Of a stretch of DNA of 64,000 bases, positions 27,541-36,503 are shown piece after piece. Location of the stretch: NCBI RefSeq assembly GCF_029238425.1, contig NZ_JAQWGB010000101.1:1-64000 (forward strand), in the 5' to 3' direction. The stretch's first letter is position 1. Each line of letters starts with the position of its first letter. The DNA is from Flavicella sp. Lineage in GTDB: Bacteria; Bacteroidota; Bacteroidia; Flavobacteriales; Flavobacteriaceae. The notes under the pieces were generated by a model, which worked only from the letters and a program-made list of their open reading frames with translations, was not told the DNA's origin and did not search any database. The translations under genes were made by a program, and so were the position numbers.

Positions 27541-28740
27541 ATGAAAAATTCAAACATCACAAAAACTACTTTAATTGCCGTAATCGTTCTTTTGATTACA
27601 GGCTTTACAACAACAGTAAAAGAAGACATTAAAATTCCAGAAGTAACAAAACACGACGGAATATATTATCTAACTATTGATGGAAAAACACCATTTGCAA
27701 AAGGCTACCAACACGGAGTGGCTTTGAAAGAAGTAATTCAAAAATCAATGATAGATTTTGACACTTGGGTCATTTCTAATTCTGACTATAAAAACAGCAA
27801 AGAAATGGCTACTGACTTCATTCAAAAAACAAATTATTTACAAGATGTAAAAACCTTTACTCCTGATTTGTATTCAGAACTTACAGGAATGGCCGAAGGG
27901 TCAGATGTTGATTTAAAAACGTTGTTTCTTTACAATAGTTTTGATGAATACATTGCTTTTTTAATGGAACATAAACCAAGTATAGAACAAATAGCACACT
28001 GCACAACCACAGGAGTTTTTGGGAGAACAGACAAACCAAACTTTGTGACTCATAACAATGATTTGATGTTAATTTTTTCCAACAAAGTAGTCGTGTCAAA
28101 AATTATCGATACCGAAAAAAAGGTAGAAATCATGCAAACAAGTTTTGCAGGTATATTCGCACAAAACGGTGTGAATAATTATGGAGTAGCTGTTGGTTGT
28201 AATATTTTAGTGGACTTAGAAAGAAACCACAACGGACTTCCTGTAGCCTTTAACAACAGAAAAATTCTAGAAACAAAAAACATTCAAGAAGCTAAAGAAT
28301 ATTTACAAAGTGTTCCTTCTGCTCAAGCCATGAATTACATGATTGGCGATAGAGATAAAGTCATTTCATTTGAGGTTACCGGAAACGGAAATGTATATGA
28401 TGTATCGAACTTTCAAGAAGGGTACACCGTTCATACAAATCATACCCTAAACAAAAACGCAAACAAAGTAAGAGACATAACATCAACTCAGCCTTCAACA
28501 GCTAAAACAGTTGAAAGATTAGAAAAAGCAGCCAGTGTTTTAGCTGAAAACCATCAAACGATAACTACGCAAGGAATAAAAAATTTAAAAAGCACCAAGC
28601 CTATAAGGATCAATGAAGAAGGCTCCATTACGCAAACTATAGAAAGCGTTATTATGGAAATTCCAAAAACAGGAAAACCCATTTTATATGTAACCAATGG
28701 TTTGCCAAATGGTGATAACTACGTAAAATTTGAATTCTAA
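27541..28740 (+). CDS. C45-family Ntn-hydrolase (acyltransferase/peptidase-like)
   Basis: 399 aa with an N-terminal hydrophobic signal (LIAVIVLLITGFTTT). The PFAKGYQHGVALKE segment near residue 52 and AHCTTTGVFG around Cys154 match the C45 peptidase / acyl-CoA:6-aminopenicillanate acyltransferase pattern, where the chain self-cleaves before a Cys that becomes the N-terminal nucleophile. NNDLM and NNYGVAVGCN follow as expected. Such enzymes hydrolyse or transfer amide-linked acyl groups; the real substrate is unknown. The exported form suggests a lipid amide or peptide in the envelope. It has its own TACGCT element upstream and a terminator after it, so it is monocistronic. Confidence 0.85.
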   Translation: MKNSNITKTTLIAVIVLLITGFTTTVKEDIKIPEVTKHDGIYYLTIDGKTPFAKGYQHGVALKEVIQKSMIDFDTWVISNSDYKNSKEMATDFIQKTNYLQDVKTFTPDLYSELTGMAEGSDVDLKTLFLYNSFDEYIAFLMEHKPSIEQIAHCTTTGVFGRTDKPNFVTHNNDLMLIFSNKVVVSKIIDTEKKVEIMQTSFAGIFAQNGVNNYGVAVGCNILVDLERNHNGLPVAFNNRKILETKNIQEAKEYLQSVPSAQAMNYMIGDRDKVISFEVTGNGNVYDVSNFQEGYTVHTNHTLNKNANKVRDITSTQPSTAKTVERLEKAASVLAENHQTITTQGIKNLKSTKPIRINEEGSITQTIESVIMEIPKTGKPILYVTNGLPNGDNYVKFEF

Positions 28741-28758
28741 AAAAAACATAAAACTTTT

Positions 28759-28790
28759 AAAATCCTCACAGGTCAATGTGAGGATTTTTT
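28759..28790 (+). terminator. Terminator after the C45-type gene
   Basis: AAAATCCTCACA/TGTGAGGATTTT, a perfect 12-bp stem with a 6-nt loop and trailing T, 18 nt past the stop. Confidence 0.9.
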
Positions 28791-28844
28791 AGTTTGAAAC
28801 AATTTTTATTTTTCGATATGCACATGTAATTTAGAAACACTAAA

Positions 28845-29771
28845 TTGTATAAAAAAAATGTTATGCCTAAAATCTGGCAATTTTCGGTGATTGAATTCTC
28901 AAAAGAAACTTGGATTTCTGGGACCATACTCTACTCAGATAAAAAACAAAAGCACGCCACCAAAGCCATTAAAAATGCAAAGTATGTTCTAAAATCATAT
29001 CAAAAAAAAACCTTTGCAAACAAACAAATAAAAGTTGTTTCTGATTCTAACGAATTTATCACCAAAACGGATGCACATGGATATTTCACATTGCTTACTA
29101 CACATAAAATCATTAAAACTCCCGTCATTATAAATTGTGACACCCTTCAAGAAATAACACCCCTCCAAACTTATCCAACTTATTTTCCTGATACCTCTAA
29201 AAGGCTCGCTATTATTTCTGATCTCGACGAGACTATTTTACATTCTCATACCAAATCGGCACCAAAAAGAATTTATACGACTTTATTCAAACCACCACAT
29301 AAAAGAGGAGTGGTAACTTTTACCCAAGAATTATTTCTAGCTTATAAAGACAAAAACCCAAGATATTTTTACGTTTCTAAAAGTGAAACAAACTTATTTA
29401 AAATAATCAGTGAATTTCTTATTTCCAATGATTTACCTAAAGGGATTCTATTGCTTACTCCTTATCTTAGCTTAAAAAAACTTATCAAAAACCAAAAGGA
29501 GCTTGATTTCAAAAAAAACACCATTGAAAAAATCATAACCCTTTCACCAAACAAAGAATTTATTTTAGTGGGAGACGATTCTCAAAAAGATGTAGAAATT
29601 TATACTGATGTAGCAAAAAAATTTCCAAACCAAATCTCTAGTATCTTTATCAGACAAACAAAAAAAACAGTAAATTCAGAAAAACTTAAAAACTGGCAGC
29701 TTCTCAAAAACACAGGAGTTAATGCACATTATTTCAAAAAGAACGAATCCTTTAACCCAAAGCTACTATGA
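28845..29771 (+). CDS. App1-like phosphatidate phosphatase (DUF2183)
   Basis: 308 aa, cytoplasmic. The N-terminal 110 residues are a small beta-rich region (IKVVSDSNEFITKTDAHGYFTLL). From about 122 on, a HAD-type domain of the DUF2183/App1 catalytic family: AIISDLDETILHS is the DxDxT nucleophile motif, ARYFYVSKSETNLFK-like RYFYVSKSE is motif II and FILVGDDSQKDVEIY is the acidic motif. Yeast App1 turns phosphatidate into diacylglycerol. The stop overlaps the next gene by 4 nt (ATGA), a diacylglycerol-kinase-family enzyme catalysing the reverse step, which supports lipid phosphate turnover. An alternative Met is 18 nt downstream (MPKIWQF). Confidence 0.85.
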   Translation: MYKKNVMPKIWQFSVIEFSKETWISGTILYSDKKQKHATKAIKNAKYVLKSYQKKTFANKQIKVVSDSNEFITKTDAHGYFTLLTTHKIIKTPVIINCDTLQEITPLQTYPTYFPDTSKRLAIISDLDETILHSHTKSAPKRIYTTLFKPPHKRGVVTFTQELFLAYKDKNPRYFYVSKSETNLFKIISEFLISNDLPKGILLLTPYLSLKKLIKNQKELDFKKNTIEKIITLSPNKEFILVGDDSQKDVEIYTDVAKKFPNQISSIFIRQTKKTVNSEKLKNWQLLKNTGVNAHYFKKNESFNPKLL

Positions 29772-30667
29772 AACTATTATTTATTGTGAATCCAATCTCG
29801 GGTGATGTAGATAAGGAACCTTTTTTAGAGGAAGCAAAGGAACTGTGTTCTTTTTACGGGATTAATTTTCTTGTATTTAAAACCACGGGAGAACAGGATG
29901 CACTCAAACTAAGTAAAATCCTAGATGATTTTAAACCAGATAGGGTTGCCTCTGTTGGAGGCGATGGAACCACTTTGTTTACCGCAATCTCTCTTTTAAA
30001 TAAAAATATCCCAATGGGAATTATCCCACTAGGTTCTGCCAATGGTATGGCAACCGAACTTTATGTTCAGCCAGAACCGATCCAAGCTTTAAAAGATATC
30101 CTACTTTCTCAAATGATTTATGGCTTAGATCTTTTAAAGGTAAACAAGGAATATTATAGCATGCATATTGGTGATGTTGGTTTGAATGCTAACATAGTAA
30201 ATGCCTATGAAAAAGACCCCAACCGAGGCATGATTACCTATGCCAAATATTTTTTAGAAGAATTACAAAACTTTGAAAATTTTGATATTGAAGTAAGTAC
30301 TCCTAAAGAACACATAAAAGGTTCCGTTTTTATGGCAGCGATTTGCAATTCTAGAAAATATGGAACCGGAGTTCCTTTGAATTTAATTGGCAACCCGATG
30401 GATGGTAAATTCGAAATTGTTTTGATGGAACAATTAGACATGACCTCTCTGATCAAAGCCGGACTCTCTGCTTTTAATGAAAAGTTTTACACCTATCAAC
30501 AAAGTAAAACCCTCGTTACAGAAAGTGCCACTTTGAAATTTAAAGAACCTCGCTTGCTGCAATTGGACGGTGAAGTAATCGGGAAATTCAAAACCATCGA
30601 CATTGAGATTGTCAAAGGAGCTGTTCAACTAATAACTACCAAAGCAAACATGAATATCCAAAATTAA
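29768..30667 (+). CDS. Diacylglycerol/lipid kinase family protein
   Basis: 299 aa with the DAGK catalytic signature: LFIVNPISGDVD at the N-terminus, VASVGGDGTTLFTAISLL (GGDGT nucleotide-binding loop) and GIIPLGSANGMATEL. The C-terminal half has the usual beta-sandwich (KEPRLLQLDGEVIGKFKTIDIEI). It phosphorylates a lipid hydroxyl with ATP; in relatives the lipid is diacylglycerol, sphingosine or phosphatidylglycerol. Bacteroidota make sphingolipids, so a long-chain-base kinase is a real alternative. Translationally coupled to the App1-like gene and followed after 21 nt by the copy B protein, all in one operon ending at the hairpin at 31485. Confidence 0.9.
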   Translation: MKLLFIVNPISGDVDKEPFLEEAKELCSFYGINFLVFKTTGEQDALKLSKILDDFKPDRVASVGGDGTTLFTAISLLNKNIPMGIIPLGSANGMATELYVQPEPIQALKDILLSQMIYGLDLLKVNKEYYSMHIGDVGLNANIVNAYEKDPNRGMITYAKYFLEELQNFENFDIEVSTPKEHIKGSVFMAAICNSRKYGTGVPLNLIGNPMDGKFEIVLMEQLDMTSLIKAGLSAFNEKFYTYQQSKTLVTESATLKFKEPRLLQLDGEVIGKFKTIDIEIVKGAVQLITTKANMNIQN

Positions 30668-30688
30668 AAAAATCTAAAAATTGCTATT

Positions 30689-31453
30689 ATGATATTTATA
30701 CTAATTTCTCTTCTAAGCACTATATTGATCAATGGTCCCGAACAAATATTCATGGCCACGGATATCGTCAAAGAAATTAAACACAATGTAAAAGACAACA
30801 ACAGAAAAACCTATGTGTTGAAAATTATGAAGGAGGCGAAATCTGAGATCAAAGCTTATCAAAAAAATTATGAGAAAAATGAAAAGAAGGTAAAAAAACT
30901 ATTGAACAAAGACTTGGTCAGCTTAAATGACATAAAAATTATTGTAGATGAAAATCTAGTAACAAGAAAAAAACTACAGCGGTATATGGTAGCTAGCAGA
31001 CTCTTGGTTCAGGATTCCTTAACGGACAATGAATGGGTTTTGATTCTTGAAAAAAGCAACACAATTTCTGCAAAGAAAAAAAAGAAACAATTAAAAAAGC
31101 ATAAAAAAGATGTAGAAAAGCTAAAAGAGTTTGTCATTGCTTTTAAAGATGAAATTAATAAAACTAGGGCTACCCCAACTGCTAAAGAAAAAATAATATC
31201 CACATTTGATGCTTTTATCGAAGACTATAAAAACCAGTTAAAGGTTGCTCAAGAACTTTCTTTTTCTAAGAGTAAAACTTTAAACAACAAATATGCACCA
31301 CAGGCAGAGCTGATTGATATTTACACCCAACAAAATAACGTGAGAACACAAGTGAGAAATTCTTTTTACAAACTTTTTGAAATCACTCAAGAAAATACCA
31401 GTGAAAGAGAATGGGTACAAATAAGAAAGGAACTAAAAACACTATTCAAATAA
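30689..31453 (+). CDS. Lysine-rich helical protein of unknown function, copy B
   Basis: Not recognised. 254 aa, paralogue of the 255-aa protein at 26629. It starts with a hydrophobic segment (MIFILISLLSTILI), then charged helices (KKKKKQLKKHKKDVEKLKEF). The end QQNNVRTQVRNSFYKLFEITQENT aligns with the copy A block. It is the third gene of the operon with the App1-like and lipid kinase genes. The pairing with lipid enzymes and an N-terminal membrane-type stretch suggests a periplasmic or membrane-attached helper, but no function can be assigned. Confidence 0.7.
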   Translation: MIFILISLLSTILINGPEQIFMATDIVKEIKHNVKDNNRKTYVLKIMKEAKSEIKAYQKNYEKNEKKVKKLLNKDLVSLNDIKIIVDENLVTRKKLQRYMVASRLLVQDSLTDNEWVLILEKSNTISAKKKKKQLKKHKKDVEKLKEFVIAFKDEINKTRATPTAKEKIISTFDAFIEDYKNQLKVAQELSFSKSKTLNNKYAPQAELIDIYTQQNNVRTQVRNSFYKLFEITQENTSEREWVQIRKELKTLFK

Positions 31454-31484
31454 GGTATGTCCTCCATGGTTATTTGAGCAAAAA

Positions 31485-31519
31485 ACTCTCTAGATAACAA
31501 CATCTAGAGAGTTTTTTTT
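31485..31519. terminator. Bidirectional terminator between copy B and tRNA-Arg
   Basis: ACTCTCTAGA/TCTAGAGAGT, a perfect 10-bp stem with an 8-nt loop. T-run on the plus strand after it and A-run before it, so it can end both the rightward operon and the leftward tRNA transcript. Confidence 0.9.
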
Positions 31520-31522
31520 AAG

Positions 31523-31596
31523 TGACCGCGAAGGGATTCAAACCCCCAACCCTCAGAGCCGAAATCTGATGCGCTATTCAGTTGCGCCACGCGGCC
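31523..31596 (-). tRNA. tRNA-Arg, anticodon UCG
   Basis: 74 nt on the minus strand folds as a cloverleaf. Acceptor GGCCGCG pairs with CGCGGTC (one G-U). D-arm is GCGC...GCGC. Anticodon stem TCAGA/TCTGA has the 7-nt loop TTTCGGC, so the anticodon is TCG (reads CGA, probably CGN). The T-arm GGGGG/CCCTT has loop TTTGAAT (two G-U pairs). CCA is not encoded. It stands between yqeY and the bidirectional hairpin. Confidence 0.93.
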
Positions 31597-31605
31597 ATTA
31601 ATAAT

Positions 31606-32055
31606 TTATGACAACGACTGTTTGACCACCACAGAAATTGTTTTACCGTCTGCTTTTCCAGCCAATTGTTTTGAAGCCATTCCCATCACTTTACCCATAT
31701 CTTTCATACTAGAAGCACCCGTTTGAGAAATAATAGCTGCCACTGCTTCTTTTATCGCCTCCTCACTCATTTGCTCAGGTAAAAACTGACCAATCACCTC
31801 AGCTTGTGCCAATTCTGGAGCAGCTAAATCTTCTCTTCCTTGTTCTGAAAATAAAGCGGCGCTATCTTTACGTTGCTTTACTAATTTTTGAACCAGTTTT
31901 AATTCTTGATCCTGAGTCAACTCTTCTTTGGCTCCACTTTCTGTTTGTGCCAATAAAATTGCCGATTTAACAGCTCTTAACGATTCTAAAGCAACCGTAT
32001 CTTTTGATTTCATCGCTTCTTTTAACTTGACCATTAATTCTTTTTGTAAACTCAT
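31606..32055 (-). CDS. yqeY: GatB/YqeY domain protein
   Basis: 149 aa, a complete YqeY protein: SLQKELMVKLKEAMKSKDTVALESLRAVKSAI at the N-terminus, then QRKDSAALFSEQGR and the C-terminal helical part ISQTGASSMKDMGKVMG. It resembles the tail domain of GatB, and is thought to act with tRNA or amidotransferase complexes, but the precise role is unsettled. It is the next gene after ftsZ in this orientation, with a terminator between them, so it is a separate unit. Confidence 0.93.
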   Translation of the reverse strand: MSLQKELMVKLKEAMKSKDTVALESLRAVKSAILLAQTESGAKEELTQDQELKLVQKLVKQRKDSAALFSEQGREDLAAPELAQAEVIGQFLPEQMSEEAIKEAVAAIISQTGASSMKDMGKVMGMASKQLAGKADGKTISVVVKQSLS

Positions 32056-32134
32056 TTTCTATCTCTTTAATTATACTATTAAAACTTTTCTTAATGCGAC
32101 CGTAAATATAAACAATTCACATATCCAATAAAAT

Positions 32135-32158
32135 AAAAAACCCGCTATATAGCGGGCA
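32135..32158 (-). terminator. Terminator of the dcw cluster, after ftsZ
   Basis: CCCGCTATATAGCGGG, an 8-bp self-complementary stem, followed on the minus strand by six T, 27 nt after the ftsZ stop. It closes the long cell-division operon. Confidence 0.9.
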
Positions 32159-32182
32159 TTTTAATCTGTAGGGGTAAATTTC

Positions 32183-34321
32183 TTAATCTACATTATCATG
32201 TAGAAATGAATTATTAGACCTCAATTGAATTTCGTCATTATCATCGATACTTAATGTTGTTCTAGATTGAGTTGTATCAGAAGAATTCACATCATCCAAA
32301 TCCACACCATTTCTTTTATAAGCCGGTACTTTTTCTATATCCTCAATGTTTTGTGGAACATTGTTGTTAAACTTATAATTGAATTTTTTCATTTTTTCTC
32401 TCCTACTGTTTGCAGTTTGTTGAATTTCTGAAATTGTAGCATCCAAAGGACTTACCTCTTTCGCTCCAATTACTTCCATATCATCTACAACCACCTCTTC
32501 TTGTTTCTTAAGAGTTATTTCTAACTCTTCATCAACGGGAGCTTCAACAGCAACAGGTTTCACCTCTTCATGATCCACCACCTTTATATTATTAATATCA
32601 AAAGTAGAGGCATTTTTTATCGTTGGCTGAATGTCAAAATCCTCTAAACTATAACGAATCGTTTGTGGCTCTTCTGCCTTAACTTCAATATGACCATGAA
32701 CTTCAATTTCATTGATATCCAATGGCTTTTTTTCTTCTTCAATCGTATCCTCTAGCGTAAATCGTTTAATCTCCTCCTCTTTCGGAGTTTCAGCAACAAC
32801 AGGTTTTACCACCTCATGATCTACTACTTCAATTCCGTTGATAAAATCTTCTACACTGTCATCTAAACTAAAATAGACAGGTTCTTCTGTTGGCTTAGAT
32901 TCTTCTACTTCGGCCTTCACTTCCTCAGCCCCTACTACATCTATATCAAATAAAAGATCCATTTGAACTGGCTTTTCTTCAATATATTCTTCTTGCTTTG
33001 TTAATGCTGGTTCCTTTTCAGAAGTCACCTCCTTAATTTCAAAATCTTCTTCTGAAAAATCAGAAAGGTCATGTAAAATTTTATCTGATTTTATTTCTTC
33101 AAACTCAACATCTAAATTCTGAATAAGGTTTGTAGTTTTCACAATCTGATTTGGAACTTCTTCTTCTTCCTCACCTAGTTCATAAACAATTTTACTATCC
33201 TCTACAGGAACCTCTTTTTGTCTATTTAATATCTGATTTTTTAAAGAATTTTTCTCTTCAAAACTATAAATAGCTTTTTGTTCATCCTCTAAAGTGTGAA
33301 TCACTTTTTTAACTTCAATATCAGAAATTGTCCCTTGTTGATCTGCAGCAAAACCAGTAGCCACAACAGTTAAAGAAATTTCATCTTCTAAATCGTCATC
33401 CTCACCGACACCCATAATAATATTAGCATCATAACCAGCTTCCGTTTGAATAAAATCATTGATTTCTCCAATCTCATCCAAAGTAACTTCTACCTTACCA
33501 GAAATAATTAGTAGCAGAACATTTTTAGCTCCAGTAATTTTATTATCATTTAATAAAGGTGAATCTAAAGCTTTTACAATCGCATTTTTAGCTCTGTTTG
33601 TTCCCGCTTCTTTCGCTGACCCCATAATAGCAGTACCACTGTTAGATAAAACAGTTTTTGCATCATGTAAATCAATATTTTGCTTGTAGTGATGTGTAAT
33701 TACTTCAGCAATTCCTCTTGAAGCCGTTGACAGCACCTCGTCAGCTTTTGAGAACCCTGCTTTGAAACCTAAGTTTCCATATACTTCTCTAAGTTTGTTG
33801 TTATTGATAACAATTAAAGAATCTACATTCTGACGCAATTCGTCTACTCCTTTTTGAGCTTGCTGCGTACGCATTCTTCCCTCAAACTGAAAAGGCATTG
33901 TAACAATACCTACAGTAAGGATATCCATATCTTTTGCAATCTTAGCAATGATTGGAGCAGCTCCTGTACCAGTACCACCACCCATTCCAGCGGTAATGAA
34001 AACCATTTTTGTTTGCGTTGTAAGGATGCTTCTAATTTCCTCCAAACTTTCTTTGGCAGCCTCTTCTCCTACATCCGGATTGGCACCTGCACCAAGTCCA
34101 GAGGTTAAAGAAACTCCTAGTTGTATTTTATTTGGGATTGGACTATTTTCCAAGGCTTGTGCATCTGTGTTACAAATGACAAAATCCACCCCTTTTGTAT
34201 TTTGCTGAAACATGTGGTTTACAGCATTGCTTCCACCACCACCTACACCAATAACTTTTATTGTGTTAGATTGTGACTTTGGCATATCAAATGAAATGTT
34301 ATCGAATTCTGTGCTGCTCAT
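32183..34321 (-). CDS. ftsZ: Cell division protein FtsZ with long repeat-bearing linker
   Basis: The tubulin-like GTPase that forms the Z-ring. Residues 15-330 are the conserved domain, with IKVIGVGGGGSNAVNHM and the GTP loop AGMGGGTGTGAAP; NNNKLREVYGNLGF and the T7 region are intact. Residues about 340-650 are an acidic low-complexity linker, much longer than in E. coli (712 aa against 383) but normal in being long for Bacteroidota. It contains degenerate repeats of a [FY].LED box and an INxIEVxDHEEVKPV box. The C-terminal conserved peptide is VPAYKRNGVDL near 665, which in relatives binds FtsA. Last gene of the cluster before a terminator. Confidence 0.97.
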   Translation of the reverse strand: MSSTEFDNISFDMPKSQSNTIKVIGVGGGGSNAVNHMFQQNTKGVDFVICNTDAQALENSPIPNKIQLGVSLTSGLGAGANPDVGEEAAKESLEEIRSILTTQTKMVFITAGMGGGTGTGAAPIIAKIAKDMDILTVGIVTMPFQFEGRMRTQQAQKGVDELRQNVDSLIVINNNKLREVYGNLGFKAGFSKADEVLSTASRGIAEVITHHYKQNIDLHDAKTVLSNSGTAIMGSAKEAGTNRAKNAIVKALDSPLLNDNKITGAKNVLLLIISGKVEVTLDEIGEINDFIQTEAGYDANIIMGVGEDDDLEDEISLTVVATGFAADQQGTISDIEVKKVIHTLEDEQKAIYSFEEKNSLKNQILNRQKEVPVEDSKIVYELGEEEEEVPNQIVKTTNLIQNLDVEFEEIKSDKILHDLSDFSEEDFEIKEVTSEKEPALTKQEEYIEEKPVQMDLLFDIDVVGAEEVKAEVEESKPTEEPVYFSLDDSVEDFINGIEVVDHEVVKPVVAETPKEEEIKRFTLEDTIEEEKKPLDINEIEVHGHIEVKAEEPQTIRYSLEDFDIQPTIKNASTFDINNIKVVDHEEVKPVAVEAPVDEELEITLKKQEEVVVDDMEVIGAKEVSPLDATISEIQQTANSRREKMKKFNYKFNNNVPQNIEDIEKVPAYKRNGVDLDDVNSSDTTQSRTTLSIDDNDEIQLRSNNSFLHDNVD

Positions 34322-34370
34322 AATAACGGGTTCTTTTTGACGATTAAATGGTTATTTTTTTCTTTTTCTG

Positions 34371-35741
34371 CTATTCTGCGTTATCTAAAAAATCTCTAAA
34401 TCTCTCAGAGAATTTCTCGAAAATTGACTTCTTTGGTGTTGGAGGTACTATTGGCTCCGCCTTAGGCTCCTCATTTTCTTGTTCTTGACTTTCCTCTGAA
34501 ACAACTTCTTCCTCAACATCGTCTTCTCCTCCTAAATTAAATTGCTCACGTTGCGGAACTTCTGCTCTCTCTTTCTTTTCTTGCTTTTCCAAACCTTCCA
34601 TAAGCAAACCAACTGCGGTTGCAAATGTTGGGCTACTTAAAGTTTCATCAGAACCTCCTGCCAAATGCTCGTTCGGATAACCAATTCTGGTATCCATTCC
34701 TGTAATATATTCTACCAACTGCTTTAAATGTTTTACCTGAGCGCCCCCGCCAGTCAAAACAATTCCTGCTATTAGTTTTCCTTTTTGAGTTTCATGTCCA
34801 TAGTTTTTAATCTCTAAGTACACTTGCTCTATTATCTCCGTTACTCTTGCATGAATAATTTTTGATAAATTCTTTAATGTTATTTCTTTTGGTTCTCTTC
34901 CTCTCAATCCAGGAATAGAAACAATTTCATTTTCTTTATTTTCTCCAGGCCATGCTGACCCAAACTTTACTTTCAAAAGTTCTGCTTGCTTTTCAATAAT
35001 CGCACATCCTTCTTTGATATCCTCTGTGATAACATTTCCTCCAAAAGGAATTACCGCTGTATGACGAATAATTCCATCTTTAAAAATGGCAAGATCTGTG
35101 GTACCACCACCTATATCAATCAAAGCTACTCCGGCTTCTTTTTCTTCCTGACTTAAAACTGCTGATGCCGATGCTAAAGGCTCTAAAGTAATCTCAGACA
35201 AATCTAAGCCAGCACTTTTAACACAACGACCAATATTTTTTATGGAAGAAACCTGTCCAACAACCACATGAAAATTTGCTTCCAATCTACCACCATACAT
35301 ACCAATTGTTTCTTTGATATGCTCTTGGCTATCTACTTTAAAATCTTGTGGCAATACATGAATAATCTCTTCCCCCGGTAACATCACCAATTTATGTACT
35401 TGGTTGATCAAATCATTAATATCAGACTCATCAATCACTCTATCTGCATCATCTCTTGTGATATAATCACTATGGTGTAAACTACGGATATGTTGTCCGG
35501 CAATTCCTACCACTACATCATTGATATCGTAACCAGAAACATTTTCTGCTTCTTCAACAGCTTGCTGGATAGATAAAATAGTTTGGGTGATATTGTTTAC
35601 AACACCTCTTTTTACCCCCAGACTTTTTGCCTTTCCAATTCCTAAAATCTCAAGTTTCCCATATTCATTCTTGCAACCGATAATGGCTACAATTTTTGTA
35701 GTTCCAATATCTAATCCAACTGAGAAAGTCTTTTTTTCCAT
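34371..35741 (-). CDS. ftsA: Cell division protein FtsA
   Basis: 456-aa actin-like ATPase that anchors FtsZ to the membrane. Phosphate-1 motif VGLDIGTTKIVAIIG at the N-terminus; VALIDIGGGTTDLAIF (phosphate-2) and GIVLTGGGAQVKHL (adenosine) follow. The 1C domain lies in the usual place after residue 80. The C-terminal end SIFEKFSERFRDFLDN is an amphipathic helix suited to membrane binding, after an acidic linker of about 50 residues. Placed between ftsQ and ftsZ, as expected. Confidence 0.97.
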   Translation of the reverse strand: MEKKTFSVGLDIGTTKIVAIIGCKNEYGKLEILGIGKAKSLGVKRGVVNNITQTILSIQQAVEEAENVSGYDINDVVVGIAGQHIRSLHHSDYITRDDADRVIDESDINDLINQVHKLVMLPGEEIIHVLPQDFKVDSQEHIKETIGMYGGRLEANFHVVVGQVSSIKNIGRCVKSAGLDLSEITLEPLASASAVLSQEEKEAGVALIDIGGGTTDLAIFKDGIIRHTAVIPFGGNVITEDIKEGCAIIEKQAELLKVKFGSAWPGENKENEIVSIPGLRGREPKEITLKNLSKIIHARVTEIIEQVYLEIKNYGHETQKGKLIAGIVLTGGGAQVKHLKQLVEYITGMDTRIGYPNEHLAGGSDETLSSPTFATAVGLLMEGLEKQEKKERAEVPQREQFNLGGEDDVEEEVVSEESQEQENEEPKAEPIVPPTPKKSIFEKFSERFRDFLDNAE

Positions 35742-35744
35742 AAT

Positions 35745-36467
35745 TTAATTCTTTGTACAAACAACCTGGTTGTTGAATTTTAAATTAATCGATTTATATT
35801 TTTCCAACTCATTACTCTGAATTACTTCGTTGTAAAAAGCCTCTAATTTTTTAAACTTAACATTCAAATCTTCAATTTTTCCAATTTGAATCTCTTGATC
35901 ATATTTTCTAGTTCTTAGTACGTAATTGTTGACGGATTTTTTATGCACACCAACGATTAGATTTGACAAAAACCTATCGTCGTTTATTTTAGTCACAAGA
36001 CTATAAATAGACGCTAAATCCTCCTCAACAACATTACCTGAAACCAGCAAAACTCTAGCAGAATAATTCACAGATAAAGGCATTTTAACACCCTGCTTAT
36101 CAAGATAGTAAACATCCTCTCCGCTATGAATTCTCGCTATAGGGGTACGTTGTGTAATCACTGTTTTTACAACACCATCTATTGACATAAAGACTTTCAC
36201 CTTTTCAACAAGTGGATTCTGAAACACAACACTTTCCAACTCATGTAAATTTATTAAGGATTTTGGCTGGTTTTTAAGCTCCCCAATATTTTGTATTAAC
36301 AATTTATTAACCATTTCATGAGAAAGAAACAAATTTGCTCCGTTTGCAAATTCCACGATAGGTTCCTGCACCAACTTAGCTCCATTTCTCTGAGAACCAA
36401 ACCCGTACAAAAAAGCCACTATCACTAGCAAAACAAAGCTTTTTATGTAAACAATATATCTTTTCAT
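35745..36467 (-). CDS. ftsQ: Cell division protein FtsQ/DivIB
   Basis: 240-aa single-span membrane protein of the divisome. N-terminal helix SFVLLVIVAFLYGFGSQ, then a short POTRA-type domain (MVNKLLIQNIGELKNQPKSLINLHELESVVFQNPLVEKVKVFMSI region) and a beta domain. FtsQ sequences are poorly conserved in Bacteroidota and the call leans on position: directly upstream of ftsA by 3 nt and downstream of murC, the invariant order. Confidence 0.92.
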   Translation of the reverse strand: MKRYIVYIKSFVLLVIVAFLYGFGSQRNGAKLVQEPIVEFANGANLFLSHEMVNKLLIQNIGELKNQPKSLINLHELESVVFQNPLVEKVKVFMSIDGVVKTVITQRTPIARIHSGEDVYYLDKQGVKMPLSVNYSARVLLVSGNVVEEDLASIYSLVTKINDDRFLSNLIVGVHKKSVNNYVLRTRKYDQEIQIGKIEDLNVKFKKLEAFYNEVIQSNELEKYKSINLKFNNQVVCTKN

Positions 36468-36503
36468 TTCAAATTAATTAGGCCAACACTATACAAAAAC
36501 ACC

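Noticed and set aside
32750-32760. TACGCT-like strings inside coding sequence (ftsZ, murD, ftsW, ilvC and others)
   Set aside because: They lack GGGTTT at the right distance and lie within conserved genes, so they are chance matches.
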